DNA of 64,000 bases from JASJBU01 sp963797085 (GCA_963797085.1 CAWCOA010000006.1:1-64000); one strand, 5' to 3'. Shown: positions 47,833 through 57,529, counted from the first letter of the stretch. A program made the numbers and translations. The notes: generated from the letters alone by a model not told the origin.

Positions 47833-48983
47833 TTACCAAACCATAATCTTACCGTTCTGAAAACATCGGATGCTTCTATGCCCCTTTGAAAGGCGCCCCT
47901 GAGCTCCGAAGCATGCTCCAGGGAGTCGAAACAACTCATCGGCAGATAGAGGTCTATATCAATCTTTCCCGAGAGATAGTGAAAAATCACTCTTTGTCTG
48001 CTGTTATAGCAGGCAATCTCCTTCCAATGTTCTTCGAGCAACTTTTCCGCTGCATTTCGTAGCGGCAGATTTGCACAGGATGGCCCCTCTTCATCATCCT
48101 CCGGATCGATATGCACAGTGACATCCGTGAGTAATTCGACTTCATTGATCAGACTCATCTGCACAACTTCGGATATCCGGTGTCCCTCAGAAACACTCAA
48201 CCAGGAATCTACCTGAACATGTACGTCCGCTGATGCCTGCCCGCCCATTTTACGGGTGCGCAGCATATGCACACTGTTGACCCCGGATACCGAATTGATG
48301 ATTTTACGAATCTCTTTGACCTGTTCCTCTTCAAGGCCGGCGTCTACCAATTCTTGCATGGCTCCCCAACCAATATTCCAGCCAATGTGTATGATCATCA
48401 AGCCCACCAGAACTGCGGCTATAGCATCCAGGTACGGCAGACCCGCCATGGTTCCGGCGATACCGACCAGTACCACGACTGAGGAAATGGAGTCGGTACG
48501 ATGATGCCAGGCATTTGCCCGTAAGAGTTCTGATTTAATGCGCTTTGCCAGGTATTGCGTATAGTAGTAAAGGCCTTCATTCGCCAGAATGGAAAACAGC
48601 GCCACATACAGCGTATAGGATTTTGGATGCAGCAGAGTCTCTGGACTGAAGAGCCTGTCACCGGCATCCCAGATAATGCCTAGTCCAACCAGGCTCAGAA
48701 AAGCGCCCAGGGCCATGGCGCCCGCGGTTTCGAATCGGCCATGGCCATAGGGATGCGCCTCATCCGGCGCTTCCTTGGCATGACGGGCAGCAAACAAGAC
48801 CAGCCCATCGGACAATAGATCCGAAAGCGAGTGAATCCCGTCTGCCAGCAGTGATTGAGACTGCCCGAGCACGCCAAACAAGGTCTTGACCAAGGCAAGC
48901 ACCAGATTGACCACCGCACCGACGAGCGCTGCCTGGCGCGTCAAGCGGTATCTGGTCTCTTGCTTATCTGATATGTGATCCAC
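47826..48983 (-). CDS. Cation diffusion facilitator (CDF) transporter
   Basis: This inner-membrane divalent metal efflux protein of 385 residues has six hydrophobic segments. The TM2 metal site is in LLADGIHSLSDLLSD (HxxxD) and the TM5-type site in ANAWHHRTDSISS. The cytoplasmic C-terminal domain follows (SGVNSVHMLRTRKMGGQASADVHVQVD), then an extra region of about 80 residues after HIDPEDDEEG. The metal (Zn, Fe, Mn or Co) cannot be told. It starts 3 bases after the TusA-like gene, so the three minus-strand genes PP-loop, TusA and CDF form an operon. Confidence 0.88.
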   Translation of the reverse strand: MDHISDKQETRYRLTRQAALVGAVVNLVLALVKTLFGVLGQSQSLLADGIHSLSDLLSDGLVLFAARHAKEAPDEAHPYGHGRFETAGAMALGAFLSLVGLGIIWDAGDRLFSPETLLHPKSYTLYVALFSILANEGLYYYTQYLAKRIKSELLRANAWHHRTDSISSVVVLVGIAGTMAGLPYLDAIAAVLVGLMIIHIGWNIGWGAMQELVDAGLEEEQVKEIRKIINSVSGVNSVHMLRTRKMGGQASADVHVQVDSWLSVSEGHRISEVVQMSLINEVELLTDVTVHIDPEDDEEGPSCANLPLRNAAEKLLEEHWKEIACYNSRQRVIFHYLSGKIDIDLYLPMSCFDSLEHASELRGAFQRGIEASDVFRTVRLWFGKH

Positions 48984-48986
48984 GTA

Positions 48987-49229
48987 CTACTCCGTTTCAG
49001 CCACTTCAATAACCACTACATACTCAGTGGCTTCACTATGTGTTTCGAGTACCTTGTGACCATTGATACGGCACCAGGCAGGTATATCCTGCAAAACACC
49101 GGGGTCAGTGCACTGCGCTTCAAGGATACTGCCCGCTGCAAGCTCCGCCACCCGATCCTGCACCCGAATCACCGGCATTGGACAGAGCAGTCGACGGCAA
49201 TCCAATACGATTCTGCTCAAATCAACCAC
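48987..49229 (-). CDS. TusA/SirA-family sulfur carrier
   Basis: This 80-residue protein has the TusA fold with the conserved cysteine motif near the N terminus, RRLLCPMPVIRV (CPxP, about C16), and the second half LEAQCTDPGVLQDIPAWCRINGH. TusA proteins pass persulfide sulfur to tRNA thiolation enzymes, molybdenum cofactor synthesis or, in sulfur oxidisers, to Dsr/Hdr pathways. Overlap of 13 bases with the PP-loop gene implies a shared function. A Cys-rich extra pattern (C10, C40, C53) is not universal in the family. Confidence 0.85.
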   Translation of the reverse strand: MVDLSRIVLDCRRLLCPMPVIRVQDRVAELAAGSILEAQCTDPGVLQDIPAWCRINGHKVLETHSEATEYVVVIEVAETE

Positions 49230-50266
49230 CCCTTAGGGACATCATGCGGCAGTAGAGGCACTGCTGTGAGTCTTCTTGACCGGCCATCCCGATCAGTGAA
49301 TTCCAGTTCCACCTCCTCACTATCACGCCCCTGACTGTAGCGAGCCACCAGTCGGGCTGCCAGTTCAATGTCTTCAACATCCACTTCACCATCGATCAGC
49401 GCCAAGGGACCCGGATGGCTGATGGTCTTCAGACTGGGAAACTGTTTTCGGTAACCCTGCAGGAAATTCCCTTCACCCTCTTCACGGGAGATGATCAGTT
49501 TGAAATGGGGTGCTGGACGTAAATGCCTACCCACCTTGAGCAGCATGATGTCATCCATTTCGTACTGCTTGCTGCCGCGCGCCTGCCACAGATCAGCGAG
49601 CTTGACGGAATATTGAGCATCCGTCAGAAAACAACAACCGCCGGCTGGCTGGGCATAGTCCTCAAATCCATATTGGTTTGCCAGTGCTATCTGCGGCTTA
49701 CGGCTACGGCCGCTGAAACCTAACAAGCGCTCCCTGTCCACCCAGCCTTCCCGCTCTGCTAACGAGGGTGGAAGATTTTTTGCACATAACGGTCTCAACA
49801 GCAGCTCCTCTGCACCGGATTCATCCGCCACTACGGGCATAGTTTCCTTACGCTGTGACATGGGCCTCTGTCCCATCACTTCTCCGGTAATGATGAAATC
49901 GAAATGCTTTGACTGGATCCATTCCAGGGCCTTTTTCACCATGAATATCTTGCAATCCAGACAGGGATTCAGATTGGCGCCGTAACCATGCTTTGGATTG
50001 AATACCACAGCCTTGTAATCTTCTAAGATATCGATGATATGTAACTTTATACCTAGCTGTTCAGCTACCCAGAGCGCATTGTTTCTTTTCGGCTTTTGCT
50101 GGTCTTTCTTGCGGATAGCATGGGTATGCCCTTCCACGCAGAATCCTGTGTAGAAGTTGATTCCTTCCACATGGATACCCTGCTCCTGAATCACCTTGGC
50201 GGCAAGCAGAGAGTCGAGGCCGCCGGAGATTAATGCAACGGCTTTACGCTGTTGTTTCATTTTCAA
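49217..50266 (-). CDS. PP-loop ATPase with C-terminal NFACT-R-like RNA-binding domain (putative RNA thiolase)
   Basis: This protein has 349 residues. It has the ATP-pyrophosphatase motif LISGGLDSLLA (S14-S19), a CxxC (C102, C105 in NPCLDCKIF), ITGEVMGQRPMSQRK and a GGCCFLTD motif (C211, C212). The remainder (about 225-300) contains DDIMLLKVGRHLRPAPHFKLIISREEGEGN, which looks like the NFACT-R_2 RNA-binding domain linked by others to tRNA thiolation. The family is annotated variously as MnmA- or ThiI-like, but it lacks the THUMP domain of ThiI. With the overlapping TusA-like gene it is a candidate tRNA sulfur-modification enzyme; target base unknown. Confidence 0.75.
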   Translation of the reverse strand: MKMKQQRKAVALISGGLDSLLAAKVIQEQGIHVEGINFYTGFCVEGHTHAIRKKDQQKPKRNNALWVAEQLGIKLHIIDILEDYKAVVFNPKHGYGANLNPCLDCKIFMVKKALEWIQSKHFDFIITGEVMGQRPMSQRKETMPVVADESGAEELLLRPLCAKNLPPSLAEREGWVDRERLLGFSGRSRKPQIALANQYGFEDYAQPAGGCCFLTDAQYSVKLADLWQARGSKQYEMDDIMLLKVGRHLRPAPHFKLIISREEGEGNFLQGYRKQFPSLKTISHPGPLALIDGEVDVEDIELAARLVARYSQGRDSEEVELEFTDRDGRSRRLTAVPLLPHDVPKGWLI

Positions 50267-50395
50267 TCATGTGAGCTAGAGAAGTAGGCGGAATTATACG
50301 GTAACGACGGCCGACAAACATCCGCCATCAGTTAGCCATGTGATTGATGCACCGTTATAATCAAGCGGTTTTTTAATTCACCATGGACTCTGCAT

Positions 50396-51337
50396 GTGAA
50401 CGGCGCTTCTGAAAACAATAAATACGATCTAACGACTTTCCAAGGCCTGATTTTCGCACTCCAAGCCTACTGGGCGGAACAGGGTTGTGTGATACTGCAA
50501 CCCTATGACATGGAGATGGGGGCTGGTACCTTTCACCCGGCAACCTTTCTCCGCTCGATCGGTCCGGAGCCCTGGAGCTGTGCTTATGTGCAACCTTCCC
50601 GGCGCCCTACGGATGGACGCTATGGCGAGAATCCCAACCGATTACAGCACTACTATCAGTTTCAAGTCATTCTCAAACCCTCACCCATGGAAATCCAGGA
50701 GCTTTATCTCGGCTCACTCAGAGATCTGGGTATCGACCCATTGATTCACGACATACGCTTCGTCGAGGACAACTGGGAATCACCCACACTGGGTGCCTGG
50801 GGGCTGGGCTGGGAAGTATGGCTGAATGGCATGGAAGTCACCCAGTTTACTTATTTTCAGCAGGTCGGTGGACTTGATTGCAGGCCCGTCACCGGTGAAA
50901 TAACCTACGGTTTGGAACGCATCGCCATGTATCTGCAAAATGTCGGGAGCGTCTATGATCTGGTCTGGACCGTCGGTCCCGACGGCCCCGTCACCTATGG
51001 GGACGTTTTCCATCAAAATGAAGTTGAACAATCCACCTACAATTTCGAACAGGCCCATGTCCCCTCCCTGTTCAGCTGGTTCGATACTTGCGAAAAGGAG
51101 AGCCAACGGTTGATCGAATCCGGATTGCCGCTACCTGCCTATGAGCAGGTTCTCAAGGCCTCCCACACCTTCAATCTGCTGGATGCCAGACACGCGATTT
51201 CCGTGACTGAAAGACAAAGGTATATCTTGCGGGTTCGGGCGCTGGCCCGGGCTGTTGCACAAGCCTATTACGACAGCCGGGAAGCTCTCGGTTTCCCCAT
51301 GCTGCAGAGCGATCAGGAGGCAGCAGTCAATGAGTGA
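50396..51337 (+). CDS. glyQ: Glycine--tRNA ligase alpha subunit
   Basis: This is the catalytic subunit of the bacterial alpha2beta2 glycyl-tRNA synthetase, 313 residues. It opens TFQGLIFALQAYWAEQGCVILQPYDMEMGAGTFHPATFLR with the class II motif pattern, then AYVQPSRRPTDGRYGENPNR and GLERIAMYLQ. The start codon is GTG. A TATAAT (50356-50361) lies 35 bases upstream and may be the -10 element, though no good -35 is seen. Its stop overlaps the glyS start (ATGA arrangement, 8 bases). Confidence 0.96.
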   Translation: MNGASENNKYDLTTFQGLIFALQAYWAEQGCVILQPYDMEMGAGTFHPATFLRSIGPEPWSCAYVQPSRRPTDGRYGENPNRLQHYYQFQVILKPSPMEIQELYLGSLRDLGIDPLIHDIRFVEDNWESPTLGAWGLGWEVWLNGMEVTQFTYFQQVGGLDCRPVTGEITYGLERIAMYLQNVGSVYDLVWTVGPDGPVTYGDVFHQNEVEQSTYNFEQAHVPSLFSWFDTCEKESQRLIESGLPLPAYEQVLKASHTFNLLDARHAISVTERQRYILRVRALARAVAQAYYDSREALGFPMLQSDQEAAVNE

Positions 51338-53402
51338 CAAGAGAGACCTGCTGGTAGAAATCGGCACCGAAGAACTGCCTCCCAAGGCCCTGGTCAAATT
51401 GAGCGAGGCGTTTACAAGAGGTATAGACGAGCAATTATCCCAACTGGGGTTAAAACGGACCTCGATAGCGTCATTCGCTACCCCACGGCGTCTTGCCGTA
51501 CTGGTCAAAGACCTCGATTCCGCCCAAGAGGACAAACAAGTCGAGCGCAAAGGCCCCGCTGTCAAAGCCGCCTTTGATGCAGACGGAAATCCCACCCGGG
51601 CCGCCCTTGGCTTCGCCAAGTCCTGTGGTGTAGCGGTTGAAAGTCTTGCCACCCAGGACACGCCTAAAGGCGCATGGTTGATCCATAAACAGATAGAGAA
51701 AGGGCGCTCAACCGTTGACCTGTTACCCGAAATCATAGAAAAATCCCTGGCCGGGTTACCGATTCCCAAACGCATGCGCTGGGGTTCACGGAGTGAGGAG
51801 TTCGTCCGTCCTGTTCATTGGGTCGTTCTGCTCTTCGGTGACCAAGTGGTGCCGGGTCAAATCATGGGCCAGACGACCGGCCGGGAAACCCGTGGACATC
51901 GTTTCCATCATCCAGCAGTCATCGAGATTGATCTGCCCAGACATTATGCCGAGGCACTTCAAGAGACCGGCTATGTGATTGCCGATTTCAATGAACGCAA
52001 AAGAATCATCGAAGATCTGGTCCATCAGGAAGCGGAAAAGCACAATGCCGTGGCTGTTATCGATCAGGAACTACTGAATGAAGTCACTGCGCTCAACGAA
52101 TGGCCTGTGGCTGTTCTCGGGAGCTTTGATGAAAGCTTCTTGGAGGTTCCCTCCGAATGCCTGATTCAAGCCATGCAGGGCCATCAAAAATATTTCCCCG
52201 TAGTCAGTCAATCCGGTGACCTGCTCCCTCACTTCATCACTGTCAGCAATATACAGAGCAAAGATCTCGACCAGGTACGTGCCGGCAACGAACGCGTTAT
52301 CCGGCCCCGCTTCAGTGATGCCGCATTTTTCTGGCAACAGGATCTCAAGCACCCCCTGGAACATCATATCGAGAGCCTGAAAACTATCAAATTCCAGGAT
52401 AAGCTGGGTTCACTGCACGATAAATCAGGGCGTATCGCATCCCTCGCAGACAGAATCGCTGAGCATACTGGTCTGGATAAAAATCTGGCCATGCGCGCTG
52501 CCTGGCTCTGTAAATGCGACCTGATGAGTGAAATGGTTGGTGAGTTTGCCAATCTACAAGGCGTCATGGGACGCTATTATGCAGAACATTCCGGCGAAGA
52601 TCCTCAGGTGACACAGGCCATGGAAGAGGTCTACATGCCGCGCCATGCTGGAGACCAGTTACCACAAACCGACTGTGGACGAACGATTGCCATTGCTGAC
52701 CGCCTCGACACCCTGATCGGAATCTTTGCCATCGGTCAGCGACCCACCGGCGCCAAGGACCCTTATGGCCTGCGCCGTGCAGCACTGGGCACGCTGCGCA
52801 TCATGATCGAAGCACCGCTTGATCTCGACCTGGAAGAACTGCTCAAAGACGCCGCTGAAGGCCTGCAACAGGAGATAGATGCTGCGCCCTATGTTGATGA
52901 GGTTTTTGACTATATGATGGAGCGCCTCAAGGCCTACTACACTGATCAATCCATACCTGCTGACTCAGTGGATGCGGTACTCGCCCGCAGGCCGACCCGA
53001 CCCGCAGATTTCAATCAACGGGTACTTGCCGTGACAGAGTTTCGTAAGATGTCTGAGGCGCAAAGCCTCTCAGCTGCCAATAAGCGGATACGCAATATTT
53101 TACGTAAAACAGATGAAATCGTTCCCGATCAGTGGGACCAGAATCGGCTCGAACATGATGCAGAGAAAGCACTCGCTGCCTCACTGCAAGAACTTGGACC
53201 CAAAGTCAGTCCACTGTTCGAGGAGGGACGATATACCAAAGGCCTGCAGATCCTCGCAGGTTTGCGTGAACCGGTGGATGAATTCTTTGATCAGGTTATG
53301 GTCATGGCCGAAGATACCTCCTTACGGCAAAACAGACTAGCCTTGCTGACACATCTGGAAAACCTGTTTCTCAGCGTCGCCGATCTCTCAAGGCTTCAAT
53401 AA
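51330..53402 (+). CDS. glyS: Glycine--tRNA ligase beta subunit
   Basis: This is the tRNA-binding subunit partnering GlyQ, 690 residues. It starts SDKRDLLVEIGTEELPPKAL, has KRMRWGSRSEEFVRPVHWVV and AGNERVIRPRFSDAAFFW, an HD-like middle part and the C-terminal anticodon-binding DALR region. The ATG at 51330 lies inside the end of glyQ, giving translational coupling; the longer open frame upstream is just glyQ out of frame. Confidence 0.96.
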   Translation: MSDKRDLLVEIGTEELPPKALVKLSEAFTRGIDEQLSQLGLKRTSIASFATPRRLAVLVKDLDSAQEDKQVERKGPAVKAAFDADGNPTRAALGFAKSCGVAVESLATQDTPKGAWLIHKQIEKGRSTVDLLPEIIEKSLAGLPIPKRMRWGSRSEEFVRPVHWVVLLFGDQVVPGQIMGQTTGRETRGHRFHHPAVIEIDLPRHYAEALQETGYVIADFNERKRIIEDLVHQEAEKHNAVAVIDQELLNEVTALNEWPVAVLGSFDESFLEVPSECLIQAMQGHQKYFPVVSQSGDLLPHFITVSNIQSKDLDQVRAGNERVIRPRFSDAAFFWQQDLKHPLEHHIESLKTIKFQDKLGSLHDKSGRIASLADRIAEHTGLDKNLAMRAAWLCKCDLMSEMVGEFANLQGVMGRYYAEHSGEDPQVTQAMEEVYMPRHAGDQLPQTDCGRTIAIADRLDTLIGIFAIGQRPTGAKDPYGLRRAALGTLRIMIEAPLDLDLEELLKDAAEGLQQEIDAAPYVDEVFDYMMERLKAYYTDQSIPADSVDAVLARRPTRPADFNQRVLAVTEFRKMSEAQSLSAANKRIRNILRKTDEIVPDQWDQNRLEHDAEKALAASLQELGPKVSPLFEEGRYTKGLQILAGLREPVDEFFDQVMVMAEDTSLRQNRLALLTHLENLFLSVADLSRLQ

Positions 53403-53419
53403 ACGGGGTGAACATCAAT

Positions 53420-53758
53420 ATGAACAGGGACTCATACGCGCAGATGCTTGCAGAAGTGGCCGCCTTCCATCAGAAGCACCAATTCAAGGAACGCGGTGGT
53501 GAAGAGATGACCTATAGAATCTCACTGATGGCTGAAGAGTTAGGGGAAATCTCCTCCTGTGTCACCAAAGGTAAAAACCCACAAGATCTGGCTGAAGAGG
53601 TCGCTGATCTGCTGATTCTTGTGATGGGAACAGCGATAGCCCAAGACTTCGACCTGAACGATGCTTTCTGGGCAAAAATGGACAAACTGAATAAACGCCA
53701 GTCACGGATGGTCAACGGACGTATCCGCGTTTCCGAGTTCAGGGATGTACAAAAGTAA
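53420..53758 (+). CDS. MazG-like nucleotide pyrophosphohydrolase
   Basis: This small all-alpha NTP pyrophosphatase has 112 residues. The metal-binding pattern ExxE-(n)-ExxD is seen as MAEELGEISSC and LAEEVADLLILVMG. It probably hydrolyses non-canonical or excess nucleoside triphosphates to monophosphates. A GTG at 53408 is an alternative start; the ATG at 53420 has GGGG 9 bases upstream. It stands between glyS and gmhB in one direction, with gaps of 12-17 bases. Confidence 0.8.
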   Translation: MNRDSYAQMLAEVAAFHQKHQFKERGGEEMTYRISLMAEELGEISSCVTKGKNPQDLAEEVADLLILVMGTAIAQDFDLNDAFWAKMDKLNKRQSRMVNGRIRVSEFRDVQK

Positions 53759-53769
53759 GTACTCACTCT

Positions 53770-54327
53770 ATGAAAACAATCATTCTTGATCGGGATGGCG
53801 TAATCAATCAGGATTCTGATGATTTCATAAAGTCACCAGACGAGTGGATAGCGATTCCAGGAAGCCTGGACGCCATTGCCCGTCTCAATCATCTGGGTTA
53901 CCTCGTCTATGTTGTTTCAAATCAATCCGGCGTTGGGCGTGGATTATTTGATATAGAAACACTCAACGCCATTCATTTGAAATTCAACAGCGAATTACAA
54001 AAGATCGGCGGGCGCATTCAAGCCATCCTATTCTGTCCCCATGCTCCTGATGAAGGCTGTGATTGCCGTAAACCTAAACCTGGCCTTTATGAGGAGGTAG
54101 CCAGACGTTCTCAAGAATCCTTAAACAATATTCAAGTGATTGGCGACTCATACCGAGACCTTGAAGCTGCAATGGCAGTTGGTGCAAGACCGATACTGGT
54201 ACTGACGGGCAAAGGCGAGCGCACACTAAAAAAAGATGCAAAAAAGCTGGTCGGTGTACCTAAGTTCTCAAATCTCTCGGCAGCCGTTGATTCACTCATT
54301 GAGGAAACAGCCTCAGGCACATCATGA
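53770..54327 (+). CDS. gmhB: D-glycero-D-manno-heptose 1,7-bisphosphate 7-phosphatase
   Basis: This HAD-family phosphatase works in the ADP-heptose pathway for the LPS inner core. It has 185 residues. The nucleophile motif is IILDRDGVINQDS (D7, D9), motif II SNQSGVGRG, and the structural zinc site CPHAPDEGCDCRKPKPG. The metal-binding IGDSYRDLEAA (motif IV) follows. The neighbours glyQS upstream and plsC downstream are the usual context. It overlaps plsC by 4 bases. Confidence 0.93.
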   Translation: MKTIILDRDGVINQDSDDFIKSPDEWIAIPGSLDAIARLNHLGYLVYVVSNQSGVGRGLFDIETLNAIHLKFNSELQKIGGRIQAILFCPHAPDEGCDCRKPKPGLYEEVARRSQESLNNIQVIGDSYRDLEAAMAVGARPILVLTGKGERTLKKDAKKLVGVPKFSNLSAAVDSLIEETASGTS

Positions 54328-55043
54328 TTCTCATCAGATCGCTGATTTTTTTTCTCTTTTTTATTATTAACACCATTTTACTCGCAGGCACGGGCACCCT
54401 AATCGGTTGGCTTTTACCACCAATGAAGCGCTTTGTCATAGACGATGCCTGGAGCAGACTCAATCTCTGGGGCCTTAAGATTATTTGTGGCCTCGACTAC
54501 CGGTTAGAAGGCCAACAGAATATCCCTAAGGGCGCTTGTATCATCCTCTCAAAGCACCAATCCACCTGGGAAACCATTGCCCTGATCAGTTTGATTCCTC
54601 ATCCCAAGGCCTGGGTACTCAAACGTGAACTTCTCTTCGTACCTATCTTCGGCTGGGTCATGTATCTCTTCAAACCCATCGCTATCGACCGAAAGTCCGG
54701 CAGGAGAGCAGTCTTCCAGATCATAGAACAGGGCATACAACGGCTAGAGTCGGGCCTATCTGTAGTCATCTTCCCAGAAGGCACCCGTGTCGCCCCTGGC
54801 ACCCATAAACGCTACGGTGTAGGCGGTGCATTACTCGCAAAAAAATCCGGCTTCCCGGTAATCCCCGTAGCGCACAATGCTGGCGTCTTTTGGAAACGCC
54901 GTGGAATTCTAAAATATCCAGGCACCATTGATGTCAGGATAGGGCCTGTCATGAACCACGATGGAAAAAGTGCTGCAGAGATAAACAAAAAGATCGAAGA
55001 GTGGATTGAGGGAACACTAAAAGAACTTCCATCTGTAATATAA
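54324..55043 (+). CDS. plsC: 1-acyl-sn-glycerol-3-phosphate acyltransferase
   Basis: This membrane acyltransferase makes phosphatidic acid from lysophosphatidic acid. It has 239 residues. An N-terminal transmembrane helix (LIFFLFFIINTILLAGTGTLIGWLL) is followed by motif I, where the usual HX4D reads SKHQSTWETI (Glu in place of Asp, as in many relatives), and motif III FPEGTRVAPG. The GIDVRIGP-like tail (IDVRIGPVMNHDG) is typical. It is last in the glyQ-plsC run, followed at once by a terminator. Confidence 0.92.
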   Translation: MILIRSLIFFLFFIINTILLAGTGTLIGWLLPPMKRFVIDDAWSRLNLWGLKIICGLDYRLEGQQNIPKGACIILSKHQSTWETIALISLIPHPKAWVLKRELLFVPIFGWVMYLFKPIAIDRKSGRRAVFQIIEQGIQRLESGLSVVIFPEGTRVAPGTHKRYGVGGALLAKKSGFPVIPVAHNAGVFWKRRGILKYPGTIDVRIGPVMNHDGKSAAEINKKIEEWIEGTLKELPSVI

Positions 55044-55090
55044 GCAGGCCTAATGGTAGTAAGTAATTACTATCAATAGGCCTGCTTTTT
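55044..55090 (+). terminator. Rho-independent terminator after plsC
   Basis: GCAGGCCTA and TAGGCCTGC form a 9-bp stem starting right after the plsC stop; a second nested hairpin (TAGTAA/TTACTA) extends it, and TTTTT follows on the plus strand. It ends the glyQ-glyS-mazG-gmhB-plsC transcript before the convergent gyrB. Confidence 0.85.
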
Positions 55091-55116
55091 ATCTTTAGAT
55101 TTAGATTAACAAATAA

Positions 55117-57529
55117 TTAAATGTCTAAATTCTCTACCGTCAAGGCGTGAGCTTCAATGAAATCTCGACGCGGCTCTACCTGATCACCCATCAAGGTCGT
55201 AAAAATCTGATCAGCTGCTACAGCATCTTCAATACTCACTTGAAGTAACCTGCGACTTTCCGCATTCATGGTGGTTTCCCATAATTGTTCGGGATTCATC
55301 TCACCCAGACCTTTATAACGCTGAACGTGCTGGCCTCGTTTGGCTTCTTCCATCAACCAGTCTAAAGCCTGCTTGAAACTAGCTACCTCTTTGGTCTTTT
55401 CTCCTCTTTTTACATAGGCATCATCACCAAGCAGATCTGTTAATTTTTGACCGAGTTCCGTGATCTTTCGATATTCGACACTCTTAAAAAATTCAGTGGG
55501 AATAAAGTGGTCGACGCCAATACCGTGCACCTTACGATTGATCATGAAACCTGATTCATTTTCATCTACACCAAAATTCTTTATAAAACTTACTGAACAG
55601 CCTTCAGAGACACCCAAATCCATATTCAATCTTGCCTCTATCTCCTTGACCCAATCAGCAAGAGCGCTTTCCTGTTCAAAAACCTGCTGTTCAATGGCAG
55701 GCATATAGATCATTTTTTCCAGGAATGCAGCATCATAGCGGCGAGACAGCCTCTCAATGCTGGCCATCACCGCAAGGAAGTCCCGTGCTAAATCTTCAAG
55801 GCTCTTACCCGTCAGTGCCGGGGCTTCGATATTCACATACAATGCGCTGTTATCTAGCGCCGTCTGCAAGAAGTAATTATTCAGATCCTGATCATCTTTG
55901 AGGTATTGTTCCTGCTTACCTTTTTTGATTTTGTACAATGGAGGTTGCGCGATATAGATATGCCCACGTTCTATCAGCTCGTGCATTTGTCTGTAGAAAA
56001 ATGTCAGCAGTAATGTTCGAATGTGAGCCCCATCAACATCCGCATCAGTCATAATAATGACACGATGATATCGCAGTTTATCCGGATCAAACTCCTCTCT
56101 CCCGATCCCACAGCCCAATGCTGTGATCAATGTGCCTACCTCAGCCGAGGCCAGCATTTTATCGAATCTAGCTTTCTCAACGTTAAGTATCTTGCCTTTC
56201 AAGGGTAAGATGGCCTGAAATTTTCTATCCCTCCCCTGCTTTGCCGATCCACCTGCAGAGTCACCCTCTACTAGATAGAGTTCTGACAAAGCTGGATCCT
56301 TCTCCTGACAATCCGCTAATTTTCCAGGTAATCCTGCTATGTCCAAGGCGCCCTTCCGCCTTGTCATCTCCCTCGCTTTTCTTGCAGCTTCACGGGCTCT
56401 AGCTGCATCAACCATTTTTCCAGCAATATTTTTTGCATCAGCCGGGGTTTTCAAGTAAAAAGTCATTGAGATGCTCTGCTAATAAGTTTTCTACAACAGC
56501 CTTAACCTCTGATGAAACTAGTTTATCTTTAGTCTGCGATGAAAATTTCGGGTCTGGTACTTTTACTGAAAGAACAGCGGTAAGGCCTTCCCTGGAATCG
56601 TCACCGGTAGTGTTTACTTTTTGTTTTTTGGCCATCCCGGCCTGTTCAATATATTGATTAAGCGTTCTAGTCAATGCACCTCTAAAACCAGCCAGGTGGG
56701 TGCCGCCATCACGCTGTGGAATATTATTCGTATAACAAAAGATATTTTCCTGATACGACTCATTCCATTGCATAGCGATTTCAACAGATATGTCGTTTCT
56801 GGTATCGGAGAAACTAAAAACTTTTTCATGTAGAGGTGATTTGTTTCTATTCAAATGCCCTACAAACGCGATTATTCCGCCTATGTATTCAAAAACATCC
56901 TGCCTGTCTGTCTCCTCCTCCCTGAGCACAATCTTCACACCAGAGTTAAGAAACGACAGTTCACGAAGCCTTTTTGCCAATATATCGTAGTGAAATTTTA
57001 TATTTGTAAAAGTCACTGTACTAGGCTTGAAGGTTACACTTGTTCCAGTTTTATCAGTCTCTCCAACTTCTCTTAAATCTTCAACAGGCTCTCCATATGC
57101 ATAGGTTTGCTTCCATACTTTACCTAGACGATAGATCTCTAGAACGAGTTCTTCTGACAAAGCGTTTACAACTGATACACCAACCCCATGTAATCCACCT
57201 GAAACCTTATAAGAATTATCGTCAAATTTACCTCCTGCATGGAGAACAGTCATAATGACTTCAGCAGCAGAGCGATTTTCTTCCGGATGTATATCTACAG
57301 GGATTCCACGACCGTTATCTACAACAGTTACGCTTTGATCAGAATGAATCGTTACCTTTATTTCATCGCAATGGCCAGCTAATGCCTCATCAATAGAGTT
57401 ATCGACCACCTCGAATACCATATGATGAAGACCTGTGCCATCATCAGTATCTCCAATATACATACCCGGGCGTTTCCTTACGGCGTCTAAACCCTTGAGA
57501 ACTTTTATATTTGATGAGTCATACGTCAT
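55117..57529 (-). CDS. gyrB: DNA gyrase subunit B, one homopolymer frameshift
   Basis: This is the ATPase subunit of gyrase. The N-terminal GHKL domain has RKRPGMYIGDTDDGTGLHHM, DNGRGIPVDIH and GGLHGVGVSVVNALS. The C-terminal TOPRIM part has LYLVEGDSAGGSAKQGRDR and MTDADVDGAHIRTLLLTFF, ending VEPRRDFIEAHALTVENLDI. The run at 56444-56447 has one G too many. Removing it joins LNDFLLENP to ADAKNIAGKM and gives about 804 residues, exactly the family pattern. Because gyrB is essential I regard the shift as a sequencing error. Confidence 0.95.

Noticed and set aside
49217..50266. Naming the PP-loop protein MnmA or ThiI
   Set aside because: The N-terminal THUMP domain of ThiI is missing, and the C-terminal part and cysteine pattern do not fit MnmA. 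Left unnamed.
50267..50395. A T-box or riboswitch upstream of glyQ
   Set aside because: No conserved T-box or glycine-aptamer sequence is readable in the short 129-base gap; only a possible -10 box is seen.
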